53,141 bases of DNA, taken from an uncultured Mollicutes bacterium. GTDB taxonomy: Bacteria; Bacillota_I; Bacilli_A; RFN20; CAG-826. Made by a program: the position numbers and the translations under genes. The notes beneath the pieces are model-generated. The model saw only the letters and a list, made by a program, of their open reading frames with translations, had not been told where the DNA came from and ran no database searches. Of the stretch, positions 1 to 7,767 are shown piece by piece (the first letter of the stretch is position 1; every line of letters begins with the position of its first letter). Where the stretch lies: positions 1 to 53,141 of the forward strand of contig UQCQ01000013.1 in the NCBI GenBank assembly GCA_900539595.1. The letters run 5' to 3'.

Positions 1-811
<811 letters not shown>

Positions 812-1096
812 GTATTTTCAATCTAATTGAATGAATCAATGATCGATGGTCCGCTCTCGCTGAATTATCTGGTTCACGTTTGCTGAATCTCTTGTTCAGA
901 GAATCGACGTAAGTGTTTGTTGTCTTTCTATCTAGTTCTCAAAGATCAATGCGCCGCAAGCCGCTCCCTAGCGGCGGGGTCTCCCCCGATTTGCGTGCTG
1001 GAATACTTTAGGCTTTCGCCAAGGATTTGTGAAGCATTTTTTGAAGAATTTTTTCTTCGCTTCTAGCCTTGCCGTCGTTCCTTTTGGGTGACAGCG
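812..1096 (-). other. 16S rRNA leader (pre-rRNA 5' region)
   Basis: A gene-free stretch between the rRNA promoter and the mature 16S 5' end. On the minus strand it contains CTTTGAGAACTAGA (around 933-946), similar to the TTTGAAAACT element in leaders and spacers of Bacilli rRNA operons, and GC-rich inverted segments around 950-1000 that can fold. These are probably processing and antitermination elements. No protein gene is seen here. Confidence 0.6.
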
Positions 1097-1102
1097 AGTC
1101 AT

Positions 1103-1130
1103 ATTTTACGCTTCTAAACCGCACCGTCAA
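1103..1130 (-). promoter_or_regulatory. rRNA operon promoter
   Basis: On the minus strand TTGACG (1125-1130) is followed after 16 bases by TAAAAT (1103-1108). Expected start is near 1096, giving a leader of about 285 nt before 16S. The A+T-rich upstream tract at about 1131-1175 could act as an UP element. Confidence 0.6.
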
Positions 1131-1190
1131 CACTATTTTTGAATGTTTTAATAAAATATTTTTCTTTCTACATTTATATCCTATTTGTAG

Positions 1191-1220
1191 AAAAAGGAAG
1201 GGCTTTCACCCTCCCTTTCC
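1191..1220 (-). terminator. Rho-independent terminator of the superoxide reductase gene
   Basis: On the minus strand the hairpin GGAAAGGG / CCCTTCC with a purine-rich loop is followed by TTTTT. It lies 15 bases after the stop codon of the gene at 1235-1609. Confidence 0.65.
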
Positions 1221-1234
1221 TGTGTAACGATGAT

Positions 1235-1609
1235 TTAGTTCGCTTTCCAGAGCCCATGCAAGTTGCAATAGGCATAGACGGCGACGAGTTTTTCGCCTTC
1301 CGCCAAAACAATTTCGGCTTCTGGTTTATCTTCTGCTTTTAGGAAGCGGAAGGTTCCGCCAAGCGTCGTTTCGAAATAAATCCATTCGATGAGGTGAGCT
1401 TCCGTCATGGGGTGAGCCACTTCTCCTACGCGAGCACGCACATGCGAGTTATCTATTTCAATGACGGGCACATGTTTTTCTTTCGCGGCATCCGTGACCC
1501 CGGCAATGAGTTCCACCATGGGTTTGCCACAGCAAGATGGGGTGCAGCCCACTTGGTTCAATTTGGCGACCACCGATCCGCACATCGGGCATTTAAAGAA
1601 TCGTGTCAT
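1235..1609 (-). CDS. dfx: Superoxide reductase (desulfoferrodoxin)
   Basis: Reduces superoxide to hydrogen peroxide in the cytoplasm of anaerobes without making oxygen. An N-terminal desulforedoxin-like iron site (C7, C10, C26, C27 in a CPMC...CC pattern) precedes the neelaredoxin-type catalytic domain. The expected ligands of the catalytic iron are visible: H46 (EKHVP), H66 (EVAHP), H72 (EAHLIEW), and C115 and H118 (YCNLHG). The 124-residue length is typical for the two-iron type. I chose the second of two nearby ATGs (1609) because AGGA then sits about 8 bases upstream; the first ATG at 1615 is too close to it. Single-gene unit with its own terminator. It fits the obligately anaerobic profile given by PFOR. 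Confidence 0.95.
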   Translation of the reverse strand: MTRFFKCPMCGSVVAKLNQVGCTPSCCGKPMVELIAGVTDAAKEKHVPVIEIDNSHVRARVGEVAHPMTEAHLIEWIYFETTLGGTFRFLKAEDKPEAEIVLAEGEKLVAVYAYCNLHGLWKAN

Positions 1610-1667
1610 ATTCATTTTCCTTTCTTGGTTGATTCCATTCTAAAGGAAACGCGGAAAGAAGGATAGC

Positions 1668-1692
1668 AAAAAGCACCGGGCGACGCCGGTGC
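1668..1692 (-). terminator. Rho-independent terminator after the pgk-tpiA-Bax-inhibitor operon
   Basis: On the minus strand GCACCGG / CCGGTGC (7 bp, 6-base loop) is followed by TTTTT. It begins about 18 bases after the stop of the gene at 1711-2490. Confidence 0.85.
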
Positions 1693-1710
1693 TAGAAGTT
1701 TAGTTGGAGT

Positions 1711-2490
1711 TTATTTTTTCTTATCCCCTGAAATTAGGGCCAATAAATAAAGGACACGGAAGAAGATCATGATGAAATCGGTATACATTATGTAAGCACA
1801 GTACAAAGCCAAATTGTCGTTGCCTTGTCCGTTTTCCAGCATCTTTTTCGCATTGAAGCAATCCGTCGCGACGCTAATTAGCATCACCAAGGCAAATACG
1901 CCACAATAGATGAGGTTATAGAACAAATAAGCTCCCGGGATAATGAGGAAGAGGACGAAGAACAAAATTCCAAATAGCCCGACCATGCATAGGAGGCCCC
2001 ATGCAGCAAATGCCAAGGGATTTAGATCTTTCTTGCTGAAATAGCCAATCAAGAAGAGAATTCCAAACACCAAAGCAGAAATTCCTGCCGCCTCTGCGAT
2101 GACGCCAAAATCAACGCCAAGAACAAGGAAGGAGGAGAGGAAAACCCCCATCAGGGCCGCAAAAATGAGATAATGAGGCCAAATAGAGTGCTTTCCCTTT
2201 GCAAAAACCGCTCTCATCGCAATCGAATCAATGATCAACGCAAGAAGGCTAACGATCATGACGACGATATAAGCGGTAAAAGCCGTCGTGTTGAAGGTTT
2301 CCCCGCCAAAAGAATAGTCAGGAAACAGCAAGTAGGCGAATAATGCACCAAGTCCCAGAGCCACCGCCGCCGTAACGACAAGGGCAATGGCCATATAGCC
2401 AAAGGTCTTTGCCAACGTTTTGGAGGTGTTGACGGGCTTTGCGAAGACGACTTCGGTTTCGTCTTTCTTGTTGAAGTTCGCTAACGCCAT
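1711..2490 (-). CDS. Bax inhibitor-1 / YccA family membrane protein
   Basis: Integral membrane protein of 259 residues with about seven hydrophobic segments after a short cytoplasmic N-terminus. The pattern and end (paired hydrophobic helices, then a DFIMIFFRVLYLLALI segment and a lysine tail) fit the UPF0005 / Bax inhibitor-1 superfamily. Members are reported as calcium-leak channels or stress proteins; the bacterial role is not settled. The start codon overlaps the tpiA stop by one base (TAATG), so it is translationally coupled to tpiA and lies in the pgk-tpiA operon. Its coupling to glycolysis is unexplained. Confidence 0.85.
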   Translation of the reverse strand: MALANFNKKDETEVVFAKPVNTSKTLAKTFGYMAIALVVTAAVALGLGALFAYLLFPDYSFGGETFNTTAFTAYIVVMIVSLLALIIDSIAMRAVFAKGKHSIWPHYLIFAALMGVFLSSFLVLGVDFGVIAEAAGISALVFGILFLIGYFSKKDLNPLAFAAWGLLCMVGLFGILFFVLFLIIPGAYLFYNLIYCGVFALVMLISVATDCFNAKKMLENGQGNDNLALYCAYIMYTDFIMIFFRVLYLLALISGDKKK

Positions 2491-3251
2491 TATTTCACCA
2501 GCCCATCAATGAGGCCTTGATAGGAATCCAAGGCAAGGGATGCCCCGCCAACAAGCGCTCCATCGATGTCCGGTTCAGACATATATTCGGCAATGTTATT
2601 GGGTTTCACGCTTCCGCCATAAAGGATGCGGATTGATTCGGCAACTTCACCAAACATTTCCCGCAAAACGCCACGGATGAAGGCAATCGTGTCTTCGGCG
2701 ATTTCTTTGGTCGCGCTCTTGCCAGTGCCAATCGCCCAAATCGGTTCATAGGCAATGACAACATGTCCCGCTTCTTCCGCAGTCAATCCAGCAAGGCCGG
2801 TACGGATTTGTTCTCCGACGAAGGCTTTGGTTTCGCCCTTATCGAAGGTTTCGGCAGATTCGCCGCAGCAGTACACCGGAACCATGTTCGCAGCGAGCAA
2901 CGCTTTGATTTTGGCATTGCAAGCGGCGCTGGTTTCACCGTTATATTCACGACGTTCCGAGTGGCCAAGAATCACCCAATCAATATGGAGTTCTTGAAGC
3001 ATCGGAATCGAGATTTCGCCCGTGAAGGCGCCGTGATCGTGTTCATTGCAGTTTTGCGCGGCGACGATTAATTTCGCATCCGCGTTTTCTTTCACGGTTT
3101 GGAGGCAAACAAATGTCGGAGCGACGCCAACGTCGATTCCGTGGGCAACGGCGAATTCCACCATCTCCTTGGAGCCAAGGGCAAAAGCCTTCGCTTCCGA
3201 GGGGGTTTTGTTCATTTTCCAGTTGCCGAGAAGTAATTTTTTACGCGCCAT
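2490..3251 (-). CDS. tpiA: Triosephosphate isomerase
   Basis: Interconverts dihydroxyacetone phosphate and glyceraldehyde-3-phosphate in glycolysis. The 253-residue length is typical. The catalytic residues are present: K12 in GNWKMN, H97 in GHSER, E169 in AYEPIWAIGTG, and the phosphate-binding GGS near the C-terminus (YGGSVKPNN and GALVGGASL). Start chosen at 3251 because the protein begins MARKKLLLGNWK there, one base after the pgk stop; a start at 3266 would add residues inside pgk. Part of the pgk-tpiA-Bax-inhibitor operon. Confidence 0.98.
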   Translation of the reverse strand: MARKKLLLGNWKMNKTPSEAKAFALGSKEMVEFAVAHGIDVGVAPTFVCLQTVKENADAKLIVAAQNCNEHDHGAFTGEISIPMLQELHIDWVILGHSERREYNGETSAACNAKIKALLAANMVPVYCCGESAETFDKGETKAFVGEQIRTGLAGLTAEEAGHVVIAYEPIWAIGTGKSATKEIAEDTIAFIRGVLREMFGEVAESIRILYGGSVKPNNIAEYMSEPDIDGALVGGASLALDSYQGLIDGLVK

Positions 3252-3252
3252 T

Positions 3253-4533
3253 TTATTCACCTTCAATCACATCGATTCCAGGAAGGTGGCCATCTTTTTG
3301 GATCAATTCCAAAGAGGCTCCGCCACCCGTGGAAACGTGGGAGAACTCATTCGCATAGCCAAAGACTTTGGCAGCGGCAGCCGAATCGCCACCGCCAATC
3401 ACGGTAAAGGCTCCGCGTTTGGTCGCTTCCGCGCAAGCTTCGCAAACCGCTTTGGTTCCCGCTTGGAGAGCCGGGTTTTCAAAGACGCCCATCGGACCAT
3501 TCCAGAAAATCGTTTTGGCCGTGGCAATGATGTCCGCGTATTTTTTGCAGGTAAGCGGGCCGATGTCGGCTCCTTCATATCCTTCGGGGAAGTTGTTTTG
3601 TCCTTCGATGATCGTGTGATCTTCAACCGGTTTGGAGAGATCGTCAAAATCCAATCCTTTGACGACGATGGTGTCATCGCTTAAAACGATCTTGCCCGTC
3701 GCATAGCATTTCCTGGCATAGTCGAATTGGTCTTCTTCGCAGAGGGAGGAGGCAATGTTGATGCCAAAGACCGCTTTTTTGAAGGTATAGGACATACCGC
3801 CGCCGATCAAAATCTTATCGCACTTCTTAAGCAAGGAATCGATGACTTCGATCTTGGAGGAGACTTTGCTGCCACCGAGGATGGCGACGTAGGGGCGTTG
3901 CTCTTCCGTGGGGTGGACACAACGGCCAAGATTCTTGACTTCCTTTTCCATCAAATAGCCAACCGCGACGGGTTTGCCTTCCTTGCGGAGAATTTCAGGA
4001 ATTCCATAGGTGGAAGCGTGAGCGCGGTGAGCGGAACCAAAAGCATCCATGACAAAAGCATCGGCATTGGAAGCCCAATCCGCAGCCAAGGCAGCGTCGT
4101 TAGCTTCTTCGCCCGCTTCATAACGGGTATTTTGCATTAAGAGGACTTCGCCATCATTCAAAGCATCGATCGCCGCTTTGAGTTCTGCGCCACGAGTAGC
4201 TGGAACAAAAGAGACTTTCACTTCTTTGCCAAGAGCAGCCGCGAGTTTTTCCGCGAGCGGCTTTTCGACGATGGAAAGGTCGTTCTTCTTCATTTGCTTT
4301 TCGATGTCTTCCATCGTGGCCTTGCCCTTTTTGATGTCTTTCCATTTCACTTTTCCAAGGTGAGACATCAAGACAACGCGGGCGCCTTCTTTCAAAAGGG
4401 TCGCGATGGTCGGAATGGCCGCGGTGACGCGGTTGTCATCGGAAATTTCCGCTCCTTTGTGGGGGACGTTGAAGTCAACGCGAACGATGACTTTCTTTCC
4501 TTTGAGGTTTTTCAAATCTTCAACAGTAAGCAT
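3253..4533 (-). CDS. pgk: Phosphoglycerate kinase
   Basis: Makes ATP and 3-phosphoglycerate from 1,3-bisphosphoglycerate and ADP. Conserved motifs: RVDFNVP near the N-terminus, SHLG, QNTRYEAGEE, GGSKVSSKI, the hinge WNGPMGVFE and GGGDSAAA. Of 426 residues, about 20 come from an insert after SHLGKV containing a charged, probably helical segment (about residues 61-85); bacterial PGKs are usually about 390-400 residues. Start at 4533 is supported by GGAG about 8 bases upstream. A perfect 16-bp palindrome lies in the leader (4557-4572). Confidence 0.98.
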   Translation of the reverse strand: MLTVEDLKNLKGKKVIVRVDFNVPHKGAEISDDNRVTAAIPTIATLLKEGARVVLMSHLGKVKWKDIKKGKATMEDIEKQMKKNDLSIVEKPLAEKLAAALGKEVKVSFVPATRGAELKAAIDALNDGEVLLMQNTRYEAGEEANDAALAADWASNADAFVMDAFGSAHRAHASTYGIPEILRKEGKPVAVGYLMEKEVKNLGRCVHPTEEQRPYVAILGGSKVSSKIEVIDSLLKKCDKILIGGGMSYTFKKAVFGINIASSLCEEDQFDYARKCYATGKIVLSDDTIVVKGLDFDDLSKPVEDHTIIEGQNNFPEGYEGADIGPLTCKKYADIIATAKTIFWNGPMGVFENPALQAGTKAVCEACAEATKRGAFTVIGGGDSAAAAKVFGYANEFSHVSTGGGASLELIQKDGHLPGIDVIEGE

Positions 4534-4556
4534 TTCGTTATTCTCCTTGCTTATGC

Positions 4557-4572
4557 GGGCCTTATAAGGCCC
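4557..4572. promoter_or_regulatory. Perfect palindrome GGGCCTTATAAGGCCC in the pgk leader
   Basis: A perfect 16-bp inverted repeat 24 bases upstream of the pgk start codon and downstream of the gap terminator. Its position suggests an operator or an mRNA hairpin affecting translation of pgk. It lacks a following U-tract in the direction of pgk, so it is not a terminator. Confidence 0.4.
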
Positions 4573-4643
4573 ATACAAATCTTATTTTAAACGATTCCAG
4601 ATTGAATAAAAGAAATACGGAAAAGAAAATCGATTTAGCGATA

Positions 4644-4670
4644 GAAAAAGGCCCGGGAAACCCGGGCCCT
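4644..4670 (-). terminator. Rho-independent terminator of gap
   Basis: On the minus strand GGCCCGGG TTT CCCGGGCC (8 bp perfect) is followed by TTTTT, 16 bases after the gap stop codon. It separates gap from the pgk operon. Confidence 0.93.
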
Positions 4671-4685
4671 AGACTCAAAAGTGAA

Positions 4686-5708
4686 TTACTTGTTGAGGAT
4701 TTCGCCGTAGAGCTTGGCGAGGCGGAGGTATTGCGAGGTGAAGGACATTTCGTTGTCATACCAAGCAACAACCTTGACGTGTTGGGCGCCAGTCGGATCT
4801 TCGACGATCATCGTGAGGGTGGCATCGAAGATGGAACCGAAGGTGTTGCCAAGGATATCGCTGGAAACGATTTCGTCTTCGGTGTATCCGAGAACGCCCT
4901 TGAGTTCGCCTTCAGCGGCTTCCTTCATGGCAGCGTTGATTTCTTCAACGGTGACTTTCTTCTTGAGAGTGACGGTGACGTCGCAGAGCGAGCCATCGGT
5001 GACCGGAACGCGGATGGCGAAACCATTGAGAGCGCCATTGAGTTCAGGGATGACTTTGCCGATTGCTTTGGCAGCGCCCGTGGTGGTCGGGACGATGTTA
5101 GCGGCAGCAGCGCGGCCACGGCGGAGGTTGTTTCCGGCGAGGTCGAGGATGCGTTGGTCATTGGTGTAAGCGTGGACCGTAGTCATAACGCCACCTTGGA
5201 CACCGAATTTCTCGTTGAGGACTTTCATGACCGGAGCGAGGCAGTTGGTGGTGCAGGAAGCGCCAGAGATGATGGTCTGGTCCTTCGTGAGTTTGTCCGT
5301 GTTGACGCCGAAGACATAGGTCGGGATGTCTTTGGAGGAAGACGGAGCGGAGATGATGACGCCCTTGGCGCCATTGTGAAGGTGGACATCGCCATCTTCG
5401 TGGCTCTTTAAGCGGCCGGTGCATTCCAAGACGACATCGACACCGAATTCTCCCCAGTGGAGTTCGTGCGGATCCTTTTGTCCGAGGACGGGAATCTTGC
5501 GGCCTTGGAAGATGATGTTGTGGTCATCGGCGCTGATTTCATCGGCGTGCCAGGTGCGGTGGGTCGTGTCGTATTTGAGAAGATAGGCAAGGGTCTTCGC
5601 GTCAACGAGGTCGTTGATGGCGACAACTTCCATTCCTTCTTCGTAGGCGCGACGGAACGCAAGACGTCCGATGCGGCCGAAGCCATTGATTGCTAATTTG
5701 ATGGACAT
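4686..5708 (-). CDS. gap: Glyceraldehyde-3-phosphate dehydrogenase, NAD-type
   Basis: Oxidises glyceraldehyde-3-phosphate to 1,3-bisphosphoglycerate. The Rossmann motif NGFGRIGRL lies at residues 8-16; D33 in the IND segment favours NAD over NADP. The catalytic cysteine is C152 (SGASCTTNCLAP) and the base is H179 (TTVHAYTNDQ). The 340-residue length is normal. AAGGAGG precedes the ATG. It is a monocistronic unit between its own promoter (5740-5768) and terminator (4644-4670), with a cre-like site upstream. Confidence 0.98.
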   Translation of the reverse strand: MSIKLAINGFGRIGRLAFRRAYEEGMEVVAINDLVDAKTLAYLLKYDTTHRTWHADEISADDHNIIFQGRKIPVLGQKDPHELHWGEFGVDVVLECTGRLKSHEDGDVHLHNGAKGVIISAPSSSKDIPTYVFGVNTDKLTKDQTIISGASCTTNCLAPVMKVLNEKFGVQGGVMTTVHAYTNDQRILDLAGNNLRRGRAAAANIVPTTTGAAKAIGKVIPELNGALNGFAIRVPVTDGSLCDVTVTLKKKVTVEEINAAMKEAAEGELKGVLGYTEDEIVSSDILGNTFGSIFDATLTMIVEDPTGAQHVKVVAWYDNEMSFTSQYLRLAKLYGEILNK

Positions 5709-5739
5709 TGAATAAGTCCTCCTTTTCGATAGCGGCTCT

Positions 5740-5768
5740 ATTATAACGAGGCAAAACAGGGGTGAAAA
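5740..5768 (-). promoter_or_regulatory. gap promoter
   Basis: On the minus strand a perfect TATAAT (5740-5745) with a weak TTTTCA (5763-5768) 17 bases upstream. Expected start near 5733, giving a 25-nt leader with a strong ribosome-binding site. Confidence 0.6.
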
Positions 5769-5773
5769 GAGAA

Positions 5774-5788
5774 TTGAAAACGCTTTAA
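5774..5788. promoter_or_regulatory. cre-like site upstream of the gap promoter
   Basis: TTGAAAACGCTTTAA matches the catabolite-responsive element consensus WTGNAANCGNWNNCW except at one position. It sits just upstream of the -35 box, centred about 48 bases before the expected start, a position compatible with activation by a CcpA-type regulator. No ccpA is in this window. Confidence 0.35.
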
Positions 5789-5834
5789 TACGGCTAATCG
5801 GTAAAAATAGGCGGATTTACCCCACTTGATGACT

Positions 5835-5850
5835 TTTATCTTAAGATAAA
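5835..5850. promoter_or_regulatory. Perfect palindrome TTTATCTTAAGATAAA
   Basis: A 16-bp perfect inverted repeat between the end of the HTH gene (5857) and the gap promoter. Possible operator for a dimeric regulator. There is no U-tract that would make it a clear terminator. Confidence 0.3.
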
Positions 5851-5856
5851 CAAGGT

Positions 5857-6111
5857 TTAAAGCACGAAATTATTCTCTTCCTTTTCGAAAAGGGAAGATA
5901 ACGGAGTTTTTAAGGCGGAAGCGATGCGATCCAAAACCAAAACAGAAGGGTTTCTCCGCCCATTTTCCAAATCGCTTAGATAGCTTTTCGATACCCCAGC
6001 TTTAAGGGACAAAGAAAGCTGAGAAATATTCTTTTTCCCCCGAATGGAGGCAATCCGGTGTCCGAGGCAAAGAAGGGTTTCGCGTTCTTTGGAAGAGAGT
6101 TCATTCTTCAT
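5857..6111 (-). CDS. XRE-family helix-turn-helix regulator (small)
   Basis: An 84-residue protein that is almost entirely one Cro/C1-type HTH domain (about residues 12-70), with the pattern ISQLSLSLKAGVSKSYLSDLENG followed by PSVLVLDRIASAL typical of the family. It probably binds DNA as a dimer; targets unknown. Start taken at 6111 because the MKNELSSKER start gives a normal domain length and overlaps the whiA end by 11 bases; the longer upstream reading is whiA in another frame. Last gene of the uvrA-lgt-trxB-rapZ-whiA operon. Confidence 0.85.
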   Translation of the reverse strand: MKNELSSKERETLLCLGHRIASIRGKKNISQLSLSLKAGVSKSYLSDLENGRRNPSVLVLDRIASALKTPLSSLFEKEENNFVL

Positions 6112-7048
6112 CGGGATTTTCCTCCAAATAACGAGAATGGAGATAACGGAATAGATGATTAACGTTGCTTTTGGTAATCGTAGTGGCAAGCTCTTCCGAT
6201 AATTTGGACGCGAGTTCCTTCAAGGAAGCGTCTGGGTTCTTCATGCGCAGCCCCACCAAAATATGGAGTTTGGGATTGGAAAAGAAAGTTTCTCCCTTGT
6301 TTTCGAAATAGGTAATTTCTTTGATTTGCTGTTCCGCGGATTTATTGATTTTGGTCATGTTGGCGGTATCGAGGTTGATGAGGCGATTCCCCACATTTAA
6401 GAAATCACGCCCCACGCGGAAATCCTCGAATTTTAAGCAGCATTGCTGGGCGGAGCAGGCCGCAAGAAAATCGCTGATTTCTTCGCTCCGTTTCAAATAA
6501 ACGACATGGGTCTTTCTTCTTTCGGCGATTTTCGCGTTATAGGAGCCGTCAATTCGATGCCATAGCTGACAAATTTTTTTCGCATAAGCACCATCCTCGG
6601 TGGCAATTTCCAAATGGTAGTTCGAACTAACGGGGCTATTCACAGAGCCAGAACACATAAACGCCCCCGCTAAATAAGCGCGGCGTTCTTCTTCCGACTT
6701 TACCCACGTGGGAACACTGGAGGAAAAGAAATCCACGCCGAGGTCTTCTAAGATCGGCTCTGGATTCTCCACCAAAACATGGTAACGAGTTTTTTTCCTT
6801 AGCCGCATTTCTCGGGTATAGGCAAAACGACAATGAGCGTCATAAGTGCGAGTCAAAGTGGAATAGAGCATTTTGGCGATGACGCTGCTTTCGGTAGATA
6901 ATTCCAGCTCTTCCACTGGGCCGATTCGCAAACTGCCATTGCCCTTAATAAATCCCGCAAGCAAAGCACGGACGCCTTGGGGTTCCCGTTCCGCTTGGGC
7001 CATTTCTTCCTTGCAGGCCATCGCAAAGCTGATGGTTTCGTCGTTCAT
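6101..7048 (-). CDS. whiA: WhiA-like DNA-binding regulator
   Basis: WhiA proteins combine an N-terminal LAGLIDADG homing-endonuclease-like fold without nuclease activity and a C-terminal helix-turn-helix; in Bacillota they influence cell division and chromosome segregation. The 315-residue length is typical. Seen here: an N-terminal ALLAGFIKGNGSL segment, the central RAYLAGAFMCSGSVNSP second LAGLIDADG-like repeat, NRLINLDTANMTKINKSA, and a C-terminal HTH ending SNVNHLFRYL. The start ATG at 7048 overlaps the rapZ-like stop as ATGA, indicating translational coupling. Usual gene order in Bacillota is rapZ-yvcK-whiA; yvcK is absent between them here. Confidence 0.93.
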   Translation of the reverse strand: MNDETISFAMACKEEMAQAEREPQGVRALLAGFIKGNGSLRIGPVEELELSTESSVIAKMLYSTLTRTYDAHCRFAYTREMRLRKKTRYHVLVENPEPILEDLGVDFFSSSVPTWVKSEEERRAYLAGAFMCSGSVNSPVSSNYHLEIATEDGAYAKKICQLWHRIDGSYNAKIAERRKTHVVYLKRSEEISDFLAACSAQQCCLKFEDFRVGRDFLNVGNRLINLDTANMTKINKSAEQQIKEITYFENKGETFFSNPKLHILVGLRMKNPDASLKELASKLSEELATTITKSNVNHLFRYLHSRYLEENPDEE

Positions 7049-7764
7049 TGCGTTCCGCCTTTCTTTTTCCACGATAATTCGCGGTGGAACTTTCGGCAAG
7101 GATAAACGTTTTGAAAACGAGAATAAAGTCGTTCCGTAAAATAAACGCTGCGATGCTGTCCGCCCGTACAGCCAAAGACAATTACCACTTCGCGTTTTCT
7201 TTGTTTTTCGCTTTTGTCCAAATACCAAGAAAGCAAGCGTTCAAAGGATTCGAATTCCTGCTGCACTTCTTCTTTTTGATCCAAAAAGGAAACAATGGGG
7301 GAATCAAGTCCTGTAAGGGGACGCAACTCCTCTACCCAATAAGGATTGGGAACGTTCCGGCAGTCCAAAACCAAATCCGCATCGCTTGGAATACCGTGTT
7401 TGTAACCGAAACTCTCGAAGCGAACCGAGAACGAAACGGAAGGTTTTTGGGCGAGGTCAGAAATCCAAATTTCAACATCGGAAAGAAGCATCCTGGAAGC
7501 ATCCAAATATCCATAAGCAAAAGGGCGCAGGGCCACCATGGCCTCCTCTTTCCCATCGTCTATCACCAAAAGCATAGGGGAGGGGTAGTCTTCTTGAATG
7601 GTCCTCCACGCTGCCTCTATTTCTTGAGGCGGTAGCAGAAAAGCAGTCGGAGCATTCGCGGAGATATCCCAGCAAGAAGAAACAGCATACCCTAGACGAG
7701 AGCAGATTTTGCCGATTTCCTTTTCATTTTGTTTGGAAACGGCAACGAACAAATAAGGTTGCAC
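7045..7764 (-). CDS. rapZ: RapZ-like protein lacking the P-loop kinase motif
   Basis: The C-terminal half is a clear RapZ/YvcJ C-terminal domain: FESFGYKHG (116-124), DADLVLDCRNVPNPYW (128-143), LRPLTGLD, and VVIVFGCTGGQHRSV (193-207). That domain binds RNA or cell-wall metabolites in characterised relatives. The N-terminal half is short and degenerate: no GxSGAGKS Walker A motif exists, where family members normally have one within the first 20 residues. Total 239 residues against about 285-300 in the family. GTG start at 7764 with GGAGG about 9 bases upstream, 3 bases after the upstream stop codon. Probably non-kinase; family assignment is certain only for the C-terminal domain. Confidence 0.85.
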   Translation of the reverse strand: MQPYLFVAVSKQNEKEIGKICSRLGYAVSSCWDISANAPTAFLLPPQEIEAAWRTIQEDYPSPMLLVIDDGKEEAMVALRPFAYGYLDASRMLLSDVEIWISDLAQKPSVSFSVRFESFGYKHGIPSDADLVLDCRNVPNPYWVEELRPLTGLDSPIVSFLDQKEEVQQEFESFERLLSWYLDKSEKQRKREVVIVFGCTGGQHRSVYFTERLYSRFQNVYPCRKFHRELSWKKKGGTQ

Positions 7765-7767
7765 CTC

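Noticed and set aside
1139..1342. A 67-codon plus-strand frame near the rRNA promoter
   Set aside because: It overlaps the terminator and the C-terminal codons of superoxide reductase in antisense.
4602..5411. A 269-codon plus-strand frame across the gap terminator and gap
   Set aside because: Antisense to GAPDH and crosses a perfect terminator; no function recognisable.
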